Assembly (NCBI GenBank): GCA_049324875.1
Contig: JBMONC010000045.1
Location: 1-64,000 of the forward strand
DNA length: 64,000 bases
Reading direction: 5' to 3'
Source of the DNA: JAWLHU01 sp049324875
GTDB taxonomy: Bacteria > Bacillota > Sulfobacillia > Symbiobacteriales > Symbiobacteriaceae
A model generated the notes under the pieces. That model saw only the letters and a list, made by a program, of their open reading frames with translations, had not been told where the DNA came from and searched no databases. Numbering within the stretch: position 1 is the stretch's first letter; each line of letters starts with the position of its first letter. Position numbers and translations under genes: made by a program. This document shows positions 24,745-33,650 of this stretch, one piece after another.

Positions 24745-25452
24745 ATGCCCCTGCGCATTGCACACCGGGGCGCCTCGGGTACGCACCCGGAGAACACCAT
24801 GGCAGCCTTTCACCGGGCGATCGAACTGGGTTCACACGGGATCGAGTTCGACGTCCAGCGGACAATGGACGGTCACCTGGTGGTGATCCACGACGCCTTT
24901 GTGGACCGGACGACCAACGGCACCGGTCTGGTGATGGCGATGACCCTGGAGGAGGTCCGTGCGCTGGACGCCGGGAGCAAGAAGGGTCCGGAGTTCGCTG
25001 GGGAGCGGATTCCGACCCTGCGGGAGCTGATCCGGGGCACTCCCTCCGACTGCCTGCTCTTTCTGGAGCTGAAGGCCGGGTCGATCCACTTCAAGGGGAT
25101 CGAACAGGAGCTGGTGGCCCTGTTGCGGGAAGAGGGGGCGCTGGGCCGGACCCAGGTCTCCTCCTTCGACCACCACGCCCTCAAGCTGCTGCATGAACTG
25201 GAGCCGAACCTGGCGCTGGGCATGCTCTTCACCGCCAACCTGCTCAACCCCGTGGCCCTGGCGAAGGAGATCGGGGCCGATGCCCTTCACCCGGCCTGGG
25301 AGTGGGTGACCGAGGAGATGGTCACAGCCGCCCATGCAGCGGGGCTGAAGGTGAACACCTGGACGGTCAACCACCCGGTCGCAGCCATGCGGGTCCAGGC
25401 CTTTGGCGTGGACGGCATCATGACCGACTACCCCGACCTGATTCAGGGATGA
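24745..25452 (+). CDS. Glycerophosphodiester phosphodiesterase family protein
   Basis: A 235-aa GDPD TIM-barrel. The catalytic segment IAHRGASGTHPENTMAAF (residues 4-21) with the His and the metal-binding Glu, EFDVQRTMDGHLVVIHD and the C-terminal WTVN are all present. It hydrolyses glycerophosphodiesters to glycerol-3-phosphate and alcohol. There is no signal peptide, so it is cytoplasmic. The ATG at 24745 follows GAGGGAGG; upstream in-frame starts run into the LysR promoter region. Confidence 0.88.
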   Translation: MPLRIAHRGASGTHPENTMAAFHRAIELGSHGIEFDVQRTMDGHLVVIHDAFVDRTTNGTGLVMAMTLEEVRALDAGSKKGPEFAGERIPTLRELIRGTPSDCLLFLELKAGSIHFKGIEQELVALLREEGALGRTQVSSFDHHALKLLHELEPNLALGMLFTANLLNPVALAKEIGADALHPAWEWVTEEMVTAAHAAGLKVNTWTVNHPVAAMRVQAFGVDGIMTDYPDLIQG

Positions 25453-25457
25453 GGGAT

Positions 25458-25487
25458 ACCGCCCTCCGGACTCTTCCGGAGGGTGGT
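25458..25487. terminator. Terminator between convergent genes
   Basis: A perfect 13-bp stem ACCGCCCTCCGGA / TCCGGAGGGTGGT with a 4-base loop, followed by TCTGTT. Confidence 0.75.
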
Positions 25488-25494
25488 TCTGTTC

Positions 25495-26889
25495 CTAGAC
25501 CCGGAGCCCCAGCGCCCCGCTGAGCGGACGGTCGCCCAGCCAGCGGCGGAGGTTCTCCATGTCCGGGTCGCTCATGGCGTAGGAGAGGTAGGCCAGGTCG
25601 CCGGCGACCGCCTCCCGCAGCCAGCGCAGGCAGTCCTCGAAGCGGCTGCTCAGGCTGTAGTAGCAGGCGATGGTGTAGCTGATCAAGGGGGTCTTGTGCT
25701 GGCTGCTGATCGCCTTCTCGATCGCCTGGCGTGCCAGCCAGTCGTAGGTGTCCCGCTGATCCAGCGGACTTCCCTCCGCCCAGGTCCGGTAGGAGCAGGC
25801 GAGGGCGGCCTGGATCAGCGTCAGGGTGGTGGGGTTCTTGGTCTGCTCGGAGACCTCGGTGTAGGCCGCGACCGACTTGTCCTGCAGCCCCAGGAAGCTG
25901 TACAGGTTGCCCAGGTTCAGGTGCGCCTGGAAGTAGTCGCCGCACTTGCCGGCCTTGCGGGCGCTCCCGGCGGCGGTGAGAAACTCCTTCAGCGCCTGGG
26001 TCCAATCGCCCATGCGCTGGTAGAGCAGGCCGCGGGTGTTGGCATCCCGGGAGAGGGAGACCAGGATGGCGTCGGCGATCAGCCGGGCCATCACCTTGAC
26101 CAGCTCCCCGGGCTGCTCGTAAGGGGTGGGGTCCAGGGAGACCACCCGCAGGTAGCGCACGTACCCGTTGGCGCTGTCGGCTAGGGAGACGGCGGCGTTG
26201 ACCAGGCCGTCCTCCTCGGTGATCTCGACGTTGATCCGCTGGAACTGGCGGTTGTAGACCATCTCCATCAGCTTGGCCAGCAGTTTGGCCTGGGGCAGGC
26301 CGGTCTCGCCGATGAACTGGAAGTCCGGCAGCACCGCCCCCTTCTCGTCGTAGATGGTCAGGCCGGCCTCGTTCATGTTGGTGGACAGGTAGTGGGGAAG
26401 GCCGGGCAGGCGTTGCCGCGGGTCCAGGAACTGGCCGATGCCCAGCAGGGGGATGCCCCGCCGGCGCAGGATCCAGAGGCGGACCGTCTCCACGCCGAGC
26501 TTGAAGGCGATGGCGAGGAAGAAGAGCAGGAGGGCGGTCCACCCGAAGATCTCCACCAGGACGGAGATGAAGCTCCCGCTGCCGTCAGTGGGGATTCCGA
26601 GCCACTTCTTCCACCAGGGCGGCTCCTCCGGCTGGGGCAGCCAGACCAGGTTGTAGAGGGCGTTTTTCGCCTCCAGGTTATCGGGCCAGAGGTTCAGCGC
26701 CTCCTCATACATCTGGCGGGCGCGCTCCAGATCGCCGACCTGCTGGTAGAACTGGCCCAGATCATACCGGCTCCGGGACTTGGCGATCGCATCATCCTCG
26801 ACGCCCTCCGCCAGGGCCCACCCGGCCCAGAGAGCGCCGATGCAGAGCAGCAGCGCCAGGATGGCACCGCGGCGCAACCTGAGGCTCAT
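25495..26889 (-). CDS. Membrane-anchored TPR protein, 464 aa
   Basis: An exported or membrane-anchored protein with an N-terminal hydrophobic signal (LRRGAILALLLCIGALWAGWALA), a TPR-like unit (DLGQFYQQVGDLERARQMYEEALNLWPD, about residues 42-70 in two consecutive helices), a transmembrane segment at about 105-135 (LVEIFGWTALLLFFLAIAF) and a long cytoplasmic or extracellular part with further helical repeats. The ATG at 26889 is preceded by GGGGGG; the open frame extends upstream to 27012 without a ribosome site. No specific family is recognised. Confidence 0.7.
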   Translation of the reverse strand: MSLRLRRGAILALLLCIGALWAGWALAEGVEDDAIAKSRSRYDLGQFYQQVGDLERARQMYEEALNLWPDNLEAKNALYNLVWLPQPEEPPWWKKWLGIPTDGSGSFISVLVEIFGWTALLLFFLAIAFKLGVETVRLWILRRRGIPLLGIGQFLDPRQRLPGLPHYLSTNMNEAGLTIYDEKGAVLPDFQFIGETGLPQAKLLAKLMEMVYNRQFQRINVEITEEDGLVNAAVSLADSANGYVRYLRVVSLDPTPYEQPGELVKVMARLIADAILVSLSRDANTRGLLYQRMGDWTQALKEFLTAAGSARKAGKCGDYFQAHLNLGNLYSFLGLQDKSVAAYTEVSEQTKNPTTLTLIQAALACSYRTWAEGSPLDQRDTYDWLARQAIEKAISSQHKTPLISYTIACYYSLSSRFEDCLRWLREAVAGDLAYLSYAMSDPDMENLRRWLGDRPLSGALGLRV

Positions 26890-27113
26890 ACCGATTCCCC
26901 CCACCCGGCAGCTGATCATCTCCCCTTTCGACACGGAGAGGCAAAATCCCTCTTTTTTCCATAGTTGACTTTGTGTGAGTGATGGTGAATCGCGGGATCC
27001 GCTGTCGGGCAAGGTGACAGGAGCAGGAAAACCGGGCGGTTTTCCCGAACTTTCGGGGGTGACCGTCTTCCCACTGAATATATATCCATTCTTCCATTTC
27101 GGGAGGGAGATCG

Positions 27114-27275
27114 ATGTTCGGTCGTCTTGGTTGGACCGAGATCCTGCTGATTCTGTTGGCTCTGGTACTGATTTTCGGCGCCGCGAAGCTGCCGCAGCTG
27201 GCTCGGGGCGTGGGTGAGTCCTTCAAGGAGTTCAAGAAGGCAGTCAAGGAGGAGGAGAAGGAGAAGCAGGGGTAG
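27114..27275 (+). CDS. tatA: Sec-independent protein translocase subunit TatA
   Basis: A 53-aa protein beginning MFGRLGWTEILLILLALVL, with one membrane span, the hinge FGAAKLPQLARGVGESFKEFKKA and a Lys/Glu-rich tail. This is the TatA/E pattern. TatA oligomers form the conducting part of the twin-arginine translocase for folded proteins. GGGAGGGAG precedes the ATG. No tatC or tatB is nearby. Upstream hairpin GGAAAACC/GGTTTTCC (27028-27047) may belong to the leader. Confidence 0.9.
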   Translation: MFGRLGWTEILLILLALVLIFGAAKLPQLARGVGESFKEFKKAVKEEEKEKQG

Positions 27276-27354
27276 ACAGGACATGAAGAGACGGCGCGCC
27301 TGTGTGACCGGCAGGTCACGGCGCAACTGTTGGAGATAGAGAGGAGAGATGGCG

Positions 27355-28341
27355 ATGCTCATCCGGCGCATCGGGCGCCTGGCGCTCAGCCTGTCCCTTT
27401 TGGCGGCGCTCGGCTTCTCGACGGCTGTCCGGGCGGAGACCACCACCCCGACCCCGGCGCCTGTCCCGCAGGACTTCAACGCTGCTCAGTTCGTCTACAT
27501 CTCCCTGGGCACGGTCAACGACGAGCAGGGCATCCGGCTGATCGACGGGCAGCCCGACGGGCTGACCGAGGCGCTGCCGGAGGGCGGGCGCCGGTCGATG
27601 CCCAACACGATCGGGCCGGACCGGTTCATCTACTTCGATGTGCACGACTCCTACATCCGGGGCGGATTCAACAAGGTGATCATGACGGTCACCTACGAGG
27701 ATGTGGGGCTGACGCCGATCGAGCTGGAGTACGACGCCTACGATGTGGTCAACCCCGGCAACAAGGCGGACGAGTGGGTGAAGAAGCGGGTCACGGTCGC
27801 CGTGCGGAACAACAGCCTGGGGGTGAAGACGGCCCGCATCGTCCTGGAGGATGCCCGCTTCGACGGGAATCAGCCGGGCGGGGCCGACTTCCGGCTGGTG
27901 ACCACCGACGAGCTGATCGTGCGGAACATCTCGCTGATGCGCTCCTGGGACCCGACCTCCAACCTGCCGATCCGGGTGGTGGTCGACGGCAGGGAGGTCA
28001 TCTTCGATGTGCTGCCCTTCATCCACCCGCAGACCAATCTGACCCTGGTCCCGATGCGGAAGCTCTTCAACGCCCTGGGGGTCTCGGACAACGACATCCG
28101 CTGGGATGGGGAGGCGCGCACGGTAACGGCGAAGAAGGGGCAGACTACCATCATCCTCAAGATCGACAGCGATGTGGCGATCGTGCAGGGAAAGCCGGTC
28201 AAGCTGGCCCAGCCGGCTCTCATCAAGGATGGGCGGACGCTGATCCCGCTCCGGTTCGTCTCGGAGAACCTGGGATTGAAGGTCCAGTGGAATGGTGAGC
28301 ACCGCCTGATCACCATCTCCTCGGCCCCGTCGACCCCGTAA
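27355..28341 (+). CDS. Exported protein with copper-amine-oxidase N-like domain
   Basis: A secreted protein of about 328 aa with a signal peptide (RRIGRLALSLSLLAALGFSTAVRA). The C-terminal ~110 residues are a copper amine oxidase N-terminal-like domain (PIRVVVDGREVIFDVLP ... LVPMRKLFNALG ... IRWDGEARTVTAKKG ... RTLIPLRFVSENLG), common in Gram-positive extracellular proteins and probably wall-binding. The N-terminal ~190 residues form a separate beta-rich domain. The ATG at 27355 is preferred because GAGGAG is eight bases away; the ATG at 27349 is only two bases away. Confidence 0.8.
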   Translation: MLIRRIGRLALSLSLLAALGFSTAVRAETTTPTPAPVPQDFNAAQFVYISLGTVNDEQGIRLIDGQPDGLTEALPEGGRRSMPNTIGPDRFIYFDVHDSYIRGGFNKVIMTVTYEDVGLTPIELEYDAYDVVNPGNKADEWVKKRVTVAVRNNSLGVKTARIVLEDARFDGNQPGGADFRLVTTDELIVRNISLMRSWDPTSNLPIRVVVDGREVIFDVLPFIHPQTNLTLVPMRKLFNALGVSDNDIRWDGEARTVTAKKGQTTIILKIDSDVAIVQGKPVKLAQPALIKDGRTLIPLRFVSENLGLKVQWNGEHRLITISSAPSTP

Positions 28342-28354
28342 GGAGGCTCCTCGC

Positions 28355-29185
28355 TTGTTCTGGATCATCCCATTGCTGGCGGGCTCGCTCCTGATGTCAC
28401 TCTCGGTCAACCTCTTCCTCGTCCCCCTGAAGCTGGCCGAAGGCGGCGTTGTCGGTGTCGGGATCATCCTCTACCACAAGCTGGGGGTACCGATCTGGCT
28501 GACCACCCTGCTGCTGAACATCCCGATCCTGGCGCTGGGGGTCCGGGTGAAGGGCTGGAAGCTCCTCTGGCGGTCGCTGCTGGGCGTCGCCGCCTTCTCC
28601 GGCTTCCTGGCCCTGACGGCGGGGATGGAGGGGCTGACCCGGGAGCCGGTGCTGGCCATCGTCTACGGCGGCGTCACCATGGGGATCGGCCTGGGCCTGG
28701 TCCTCCGCTCGGGCGGCACCACTGGCGGCACCGATATCCTGGCGATCGTTGCCCAGCAGAAGTTCGGCTTCTCGGTGGGAACGATGGTGATGGCGGTGGA
28801 CGCCCTGGTGCTGCTGGCCGCAGGGATCGCCTTCTCCCCCGAGGCGGCGATGTGGGCGGCGATCACCCTGACCATCTCCTCCAGGATGGTGGACCTGGTC
28901 CAGGAGGGCTTCTACGCCGCCAAGGGGATCACGATCATCACGCTGGAGCCCGAGCGGGTCTCCCGGCTGATCATGGATGAGGTAGGGCGCGGCGTCACCA
29001 TCATGCCCGGCGTCGGCGCCTGGACCGGCCAGCCGAGGAGCGTCCTCTACACGGTGGTCCAGCGGGGCGAACTGACCCGGATCAAGCAGATCGCCTACAG
29101 CGCCGACCCCAAGGCCTTCGTGGTGGTGGCCGACGTCCACGAGGTCCTGGGCGAAGGCTTCCGGGACCCCGGGAAGGAGACATAG
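28355..29185 (+). CDS. YitT-family (DUF161/DUF2179) membrane protein
   Basis: A 276-aa membrane protein with five or six spans in the first ~175 residues. It has the family motif RSGGTTGGTDI (about residues 119-129) and a C-terminal soluble DUF2179 domain (ITIITLEPERVSRLIMDEVGRGVT). YitT-like proteins are common in Firmicutes; the function is not established. The TTG start follows AAGGAGG by nine bases. It lies 13 bp after the CuAO-like gene, probably in the same operon. Confidence 0.85.
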   Translation: MFWIIPLLAGSLLMSLSVNLFLVPLKLAEGGVVGVGIILYHKLGVPIWLTTLLLNIPILALGVRVKGWKLLWRSLLGVAAFSGFLALTAGMEGLTREPVLAIVYGGVTMGIGLGLVLRSGGTTGGTDILAIVAQQKFGFSVGTMVMAVDALVLLAAGIAFSPEAAMWAAITLTISSRMVDLVQEGFYAAKGITIITLEPERVSRLIMDEVGRGVTIMPGVGAWTGQPRSVLYTVVQRGELTRIKQIAYSADPKAFVVVADVHEVLGEGFRDPGKET

Positions 29186-29188
29186 CGA

Positions 29189-29221
29189 GAACGGCTGCCT
29201 TCGTGTTGAGGGCAGCCGTTC
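29189..29221 (+). terminator. Terminator hairpin
   Basis: GAACGGCTGCC pairs with GGCAGCCGTTC just after the YitT-like stop codon. Confidence 0.65.
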
Positions 29222-29244
29222 GGCGTGGTGGGGAGATTATTTTT

Positions 29245-29596
29245 GCCACGGATTACACGGATTACACGGATAAATACATGAAATAAATAATAATGGGATT
29301 GCATCTTCATCAGCGGTGCGGTGTTTCGCACCAGCACCACCCATAAAAAGGGCGCGAACACCATCATTGTAAATTTTTATGTCTTCATCCGTGTAACCAC
29401 CATGGTGCGGTGCTTCGCACCAGCACCACCCATGAAAAGGTACGAACCCCATCATTGTCCATGTTCTGTCTTCATCCGTGTAATCCGTGTAACCACCATG
29501 GTGCGGTGCTTCGCACCAGCACCACCGATGAAAAGGGCATCACCCACATTTTTGTAATGTATTTGTTTTATCCGTGTAATCCGTGTAATCCGTGGC
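29245..29596. repeat. AT-rich palindromic repeat cluster (MITE-like), copy 1
   Basis: The ends carry CCACGGATTACACGGAT and its inverted form ATCCGTGTAATCCGTGG. Inside are three copies of a 24-base hairpin (GGTGCGGTGCTTCGCACC and a closing AGCACC) at 29315-29338, 29404-29427 and 29500-29523, each in a tandem unit of about 90-96 bp containing TGTCTTCATCCGTGTAA. No gene is present. About 50 bp of its left end reappear inverted at 48942-48993. Confidence 0.85.
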
Positions 29597-29636
29597 CGTC
29601 ATTTTCAGGGGAATCCGTGGCGAACACCGACCCGAC

Positions 29637-30638
29637 CTACCTGCCCCGACCCGAGACGAGCCTCACCTGCCGGGGGGATTCGAGGGCGCGGGTCGTGCCG
29701 CGGGCTACGGCGTCGGCGGGGGCGTCGGCGGTCCGGACGGCCAGGCCGGTCAGCCTGGTGAGGCGCTCGGCCAGACCGGCCATCTGGGCCACGCCGCCGG
29801 TCAGGACGATGCCGGAGCGGCTGATGTCGGCCAGCAGTTCGGGCGGGGTCCGCTCCAGGAGGCCCAGGAGCAGGGCATCCAGGTGGGCCAGGGGCTCCCG
29901 CAGCGCGGCGTGGATGTCATGGGCGCTCAGTTCGACGGCGGCGGGCAGGCCGTTCGCCACCTTCCGGCCGGAGACGAGGGTGCGGGCGTCGGCGGGGGGG
30001 ACGGCGGAGCCCAGCTGCTCCTTGACCCGCTCGGCGGTGGGGGTGCCGATGAACAGGTTGTGCTCCCGCCGGACGTGGCGGATGATCGCTTCGTCCATGG
30101 TATCGCCGGCGATGGGGACGGTGGCCGAGATCACCACCGCCCGCAGGGAGAGGACGGCGGCCTTGGCGGTCCCGCCGCCGATGTCCACCACCAGGGAGCC
30201 GATGGCCTGATGGACGGGGAGTTCGGCGCCGAGGGCGGCAGCCACCGCCTCGTCGATCAGGTGGATCTCGCCGGCGCCGGCCTGCACGGCTGCGTCCAGC
30301 AGGGCCCGGCGCTCCACGTCGCTGATGCCGGTGGGCGCGGTCAGGACCAGCCGCGGGCGGAGCCAGCGGCTGTGCGCAATCTGGCGGATCATGTGGCGCA
30401 GGAGGGCGGTGGTCCGGTCCAGGTCGCAGATGACGCCGCCCCGGACGGGCTGTACGGGGAGGATGGAGTCCGGGGTTCGGCCGATCATGTGGCGCGCCCG
30501 GGTGCCAACGGCCACCACCTCGCGGGTGTACCGGTCGATGGCCACGACGGAGGGCTCCCTGGCGACGATGCCCCGCCGCCTGACCACGACGGCGGTGTTG
30601 GCAGAGCCCAAATCGATCCCCAGCTCCTTGGCAAACAT
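29637..30638 (-). CDS. MreB-like actin-family protein
   Basis: A 333-aa actin-fold protein related to MreB/Mbl. It has GIDLGSANT (phosphate 1, about residues 7-15), a phosphate 2 motif VVDIGGGTAKAAVLS (about 150-164) and the adenosine motif VLTGGVAQMAGL (about 289-300). MreB organises cell-wall elongation along the membrane. Unlike most mreB genes it is not beside mreC or mreD; it stands next to an XRE regulator. Divergence from typical MreB (T/A-rich, DVERRALLDAA) suggests a specialised paralogue, perhaps a sporulation or Mbl/MreBH-like role. Confidence 0.85.
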   Translation of the reverse strand: MFAKELGIDLGSANTAVVVRRRGIVAREPSVVAIDRYTREVVAVGTRARHMIGRTPDSILPVQPVRGGVICDLDRTTALLRHMIRQIAHSRWLRPRLVLTAPTGISDVERRALLDAAVQAGAGEIHLIDEAVAAALGAELPVHQAIGSLVVDIGGGTAKAAVLSLRAVVISATVPIAGDTMDEAIIRHVRREHNLFIGTPTAERVKEQLGSAVPPADARTLVSGRKVANGLPAAVELSAHDIHAALREPLAHLDALLLGLLERTPPELLADISRSGIVLTGGVAQMAGLAERLTRLTGLAVRTADAPADAVARGTTRALESPRQVRLVSGRGR

Positions 30639-30718
30639 CTCGTCCCCTCCACCGTTGCACGTTACTTATCATGATAGTGAAGATAATGAGGCGGCCACAA
30701 CGGGGAGTTGCTGGGAGA

Positions 30719-31312
30719 TCATCGGGGCGGTTCAGGCTGTCCAATGGCCCGCAGGACCAGTTCCCGCAGAGTCTCCGGCGAGAGGTCGCCGGCGGCGGCC
30801 AGGGCGATGGCCTCGGCATACCGCTCCGCCAGGGCGGGGGAGGGCAGGAGAAAGGAAGCGGGCAGCCCCAGTCCGGCGGCCAGCCGGCGGAGCGCCTCCC
30901 CGTCCGGCCGGGGTTCAGTCAGCAGCTGCTCCAGCGCGGCCGGCGTCAGGTCCGCTCGGTCCGCCGCCGCCCCGGCGGAGACGGACGGCCCCCACTTCTC
31001 CTCCAGGTCTTGAAGGACCCAGCGGATCCGCTCCTGGAGGGAGAGGGAGGCCAGCAGCGCCGCCTCGTTGGGCGCGAGGGTCGCCAGCCGGATTCGCAGG
31101 TAATGGGCCGGGTCATCGGTGGTGAAGTAGTCCACCGGCACCCCCAGCGCCCCCGCCAGCGCCTTCAGCGTGGCGGGCTGGCAGGCCGCCCGGCTCCCCC
31201 GCTCAATGTGGGCGATGGTGCTGGCGCCAACGGCGGCCGCCGAGGCCAGGCGCTCCTGGGACCACCCTTTTCGCTCCCGCAGCCGGGCCACCTTCGCCGC
31301 CAGCGTCTGCAT
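30719..31312 (-). CDS. XRE-family helix-turn-helix regulator
   Basis: A 197-aa regulator. The HTH (LRERKGWSQERLASAAAVGAS then TIAHIERGSR) is at about residues 12-42. The C-terminal ~120 residues are helical with repeated LTPAALEQLL/LRRLAAGLGLP motifs and could bind a ligand or partner. The ATG at 31312 lies seven bases after AGGGGTGA; a TTG two codons upstream is less likely. It is about 80 bp upstream of mreB-like on the same strand. Confidence 0.8.
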   Translation of the reverse strand: MQTLAAKVARLRERKGWSQERLASAAAVGASTIAHIERGSRAACQPATLKALAGALGVPVDYFTTDDPAHYLRIRLATLAPNEAALLASLSLQERIRWVLQDLEEKWGPSVSAGAAADRADLTPAALEQLLTEPRPDGEALRRLAAGLGLPASFLLPSPALAERYAEAIALAAAGDLSPETLRELVLRAIGQPEPPR

Positions 31313-31383
31313 CGCCAAATCACCCCTCTGTGCCAGTCTACCACGTAGACTTGCAACTGCAAGCCCTACCCCTCAGCAAGCGG

Positions 31384-31412
31384 TTGCCTTGGATGGGATA
31401 ATATGGTATAGT
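31384..31412 (+). promoter_or_regulatory. Sigma-A-like promoter for the 261-aa gene
   Basis: TTGCCT (31384-31389), a 17-bp spacer and TATAGT (31407-31412) lie about 27 bp before the start codon. Confidence 0.6.
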
Positions 31413-31438
31413 CGTCCCATCCGAGGGAGAATGGAGGG

Positions 31439-32224
31439 GTGAGATTGGAGGAGATCCGCGGGCAGTACGGGATGGAGGAGTATCGCGCCGTGCAGGAGCT
31501 GGCGCGGGAAGGGCGGTTTGCAGAGGCGATCGACCGGGCCTGCCGGGCCCTGATCAACGGCCGGCTGGGCCGCCGCTATGCCGCCCGGCTGAACAGTCTC
31601 GTCTGCTGGCTCTACGTCTCGTCGCTCCAGGAGCCGTCGCCCGCAGCCGTGCTGCACGGCGAGGAGGCGGTTCGGCTGGCCGACCTCTGCAAGGATGAGT
31701 GGATCCGGTGCGAGGCGCTGGCCCGCCTGGTGCCCGCCTACTGTCACATGGGGGATGTGGAGCGGGCGGACCAGACCTGCGAGGCGCTGGCCGGAGAGCT
31801 GGAGCGAAATGAGATGCTGATCCCGGGGGGCTGGGGGGCGTTCTGGCTGCTGCGGAGTCTGGTGGCCATGGCGGCGGGGGAGTTGGAGCAGGCCTGCCGC
31901 TGGCTGGACCGGGCTGAGGAGGCTACGGGGTCCGGGGTACCGGGGTTGTCCGACAGGATTCGCCAGCACCGGCAGGTGCTTGAGGCGCTGGGGGACCAGA
32001 CCGGGGCGGTGGAGGCCCGGCGGCGGGCTCGGACGGTGTCGCTGGAGGGAGACGGGGAACTGGCGGTCACCGTGCGGAAGGTGGCCATGGAGGCGCTGCT
32101 GGCGGAGCCGCACGACGCCCTGGTCGCCCAGGAACATGCCCGTGATGCGCTGCACCGGGCGATCGCGATCGGGCGAGCCGACCTCGCCCGGTTGCTGCGG
32201 AAGCGGCTCGCCCATCTGCTGTGA
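31439..32224 (+). CDS. TPR-like helical protein, 261 aa
   Basis: A soluble protein made of antiparallel helix pairs (for example YRAVQELAREGRFAEAIDRACRAL, CKDEWIRCEALARLVPAYCHMGDVERADQTC, ERNEMLIPGGWGAFWLLRSLVAMAAGELEQACRWLDRAEE), typical of TPR or Rap/NPR-like repeats. No DNA-binding domain is seen. The GTG at 31439 is used; TTG at 31445 behind GGAGGGG is an alternative. It is convergent with the ger operon's last gene, which ends 1 bp away. The function is unknown. Confidence 0.75.
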   Translation: MRLEEIRGQYGMEEYRAVQELAREGRFAEAIDRACRALINGRLGRRYAARLNSLVCWLYVSSLQEPSPAAVLHGEEAVRLADLCKDEWIRCEALARLVPAYCHMGDVERADQTCEALAGELERNEMLIPGGWGAFWLLRSLVAMAAGELEQACRWLDRAEEATGSGVPGLSDRIRQHRQVLEALGDQTGAVEARRRARTVSLEGDGELAVTVRKVAMEALLAEPHDALVAQEHARDALHRAIAIGRADLARLLRKRLAHLL

Positions 32225-32392
32225 CTACTCGTTGTACAGGAGGACCATCAGGGGAACGGCCACGGTCAGGAGGGCCAGCAGGTAGAGTCCGACCCCGCCC
32301 AGCCGCAGCTTCTGCCGCCAGGCCCACCGCCCGTAGTTCCAGGTGTAGATAGCCGCCAGCAGGGGGATGACCAGGACGTAGTACTGGGTCAT
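32225..32392 (-). CDS. Small two-span membrane protein at the end of the ger operon
   Basis: A 55-aa protein (MTQYYVLVIPLLAAIY ... LYLLALLTVAVPLMVLLYNE) with two membrane spans separated by a basic loop (RWAWRQKLRL). GGGAGGGAG lies seven bases before the ATG, and it starts 17 bp after gerC. Some spore germinant-receptor operons encode a fourth, small two-span D subunit; size, topology and position fit that idea, but this is inference. Confidence 0.6.
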   Translation of the reverse strand: MTQYYVLVIPLLAAIYTWNYGRWAWRQKLRLGGVGLYLLALLTVAVPLMVLLYNE

Positions 32393-32408
32393 GAGACTCC
32401 CTCCCTTC

Positions 32409-33650
32409 CTACCGGGGATCGACGGGGCTGAGAATCAGGCCGAACCGGCGGAGCTTGACCACCACCTCGATGTCGAACTCAGCCTGCGGGTACCGCTCCG
32501 GCCAGTTGTAGGCCTCCCAGGCTTGAACCGTGGGGAACTGTGCGATCAGATGACGGCCGAAGCCGACAACGTCGGCCTCCCAGGTTTGGGTCTTCGCAAT
32601 CAGCCGCTCAATCGACTCATGCACCTGCCGCTCAATCGCCTCGTTCAGGAGCCCCTGCAGCTCCGGCTCGTCGTAGGCGGCGCCGCTCTGGACTCCCACC
32701 ATTTGCGCCTCCAGGGAAATCCGGCCGTAGATGCGGGGGCGCTCGCCGGAGAGGTCGGCGTTCAGCCAGAAGGGGCGGCTCCGGCTCAACTGGACCGAGA
32801 TGTACCGGTTGGGCTCCCTGGGGTCCTTGAAGACACAAAGCGCCTCCCGGAACTGATCATTGAGCATCAGCAGGTGCCGGACCTCGTCCCCTGTCAGCAC
32901 CCCGACCATTCGCTGGCGGCGAAAGGCGGCTGCGCCGATCATCTCAACGTTGGTGCCGCCCGTGCGGGGAAGCTCACCGGCACGGAAGCCAGCCTCCGCC
33001 TGCGCTGACGCCGAGGCGGTCTCCTCCTTTTTCTCCTCCCCGACGGCCAGGGCCGCGTAGTAGGTGATCGGCTGGGCGAAGGCCACATCCACCCGGCTGA
33101 CAAAGGCGTTCACCTGGCTCTCGGCGGGGAGCATGGCGCTTCGCCTGTACTGGTAGGTCAGCTGCTCGATATAGCGCATCGGATTCTTGTCCAGTTCGGG
33201 CTTCATCTGCGCGAGAAACTCGGCCGCCCGCTCCCGGGTGACGATCAGGAAGATGGTCTGCCGGGTCTGGCGGAACCGGGTCACCTCATCGAGCAGCACC
33301 ATGCCCTCCTCCCGGGCCAGCGCCTCGTGCACGAAGAGTGCCCGGGCGTGGTGGAGGTTGACCTGGCGACCGATGTAGCTGTTGAGCATCGTGAGGGCGC
33401 CGGTCAGGCTGGGGGCTTCCACTGTCGTCAGGGCGGTGGGCTTCTCCTCCTTCCCGCCGCCCTCCTTGCCCGCGATGTTGGCCGGTTTGGCGATGGTAAC
33501 GGTGATGCTGTAGGGCATCTGCTCCCCCCTGTCCACCCCGATGGCCAGCACATAGGCGGCCTCCTCCACCTCGATCTTGTTCCAGCAGCCGGCCAGCCCG
33601 GGCAGGGTGATCAGCATGACCAGGAGGAGAGCGGCTCGCCTATGCCGCAT
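32409..33650 (-). CDS. gerC: Spore germination receptor C subunit (Ger(x)C lipoprotein)
   Basis: A 413-aa lipoprotein. The signal and lipobox are RRAALLLVMLITLPGLAGCW with Cys at about residue 22, directly followed by WNKIEVEE, the canonical start of mature GerC proteins. The remainder (VLAIGVDRG, HHARALFVHEALAREEG, RRQRMVGVLTGDEV) matches Ger(x)C along its length. It works with GerA and GerB in the spore inner membrane to sense germinants. The ATG at 33650 follows GGAAGGGGGG and overlaps the end of gerB by 11 bp. Confidence 0.92.
   Translation of the reverse strand: MRHRRAALLLVMLITLPGLAGCWNKIEVEEAAYVLAIGVDRGEQMPYSITVTIAKPANIAGKEGGGKEEKPTALTTVEAPSLTGALTMLNSYIGRQVNLHHARALFVHEALAREEGMVLLDEVTRFRQTRQTIFLIVTRERAAEFLAQMKPELDKNPMRYIEQLTYQYRRSAMLPAESQVNAFVSRVDVAFAQPITYYAALAVGEEKKEETASASAQAEAGFRAGELPRTGGTNVEMIGAAAFRRQRMVGVLTGDEVRHLLMLNDQFREALCVFKDPREPNRYISVQLSRSRPFWLNADLSGERPRIYGRISLEAQMVGVQSGAAYDEPELQGLLNEAIERQVHESIERLIAKTQTWEADVVGFGRHLIAQFPTVQAWEAYNWPERYPQAEFDIEVVVKLRRFGLILSPVDPR

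Noticed and set aside
29245..29596. CRISPR array
   Set aside because: The repeated units are 90-96 bp, palindromic and diverged, without unique spacers of constant length or cas genes.
29321..30210. Plus-strand frames of 78 to 266 aa in the repeat region
   Set aside because: They are translations of the palindromic repeat and then of the antisense strand of the MreB-like gene.
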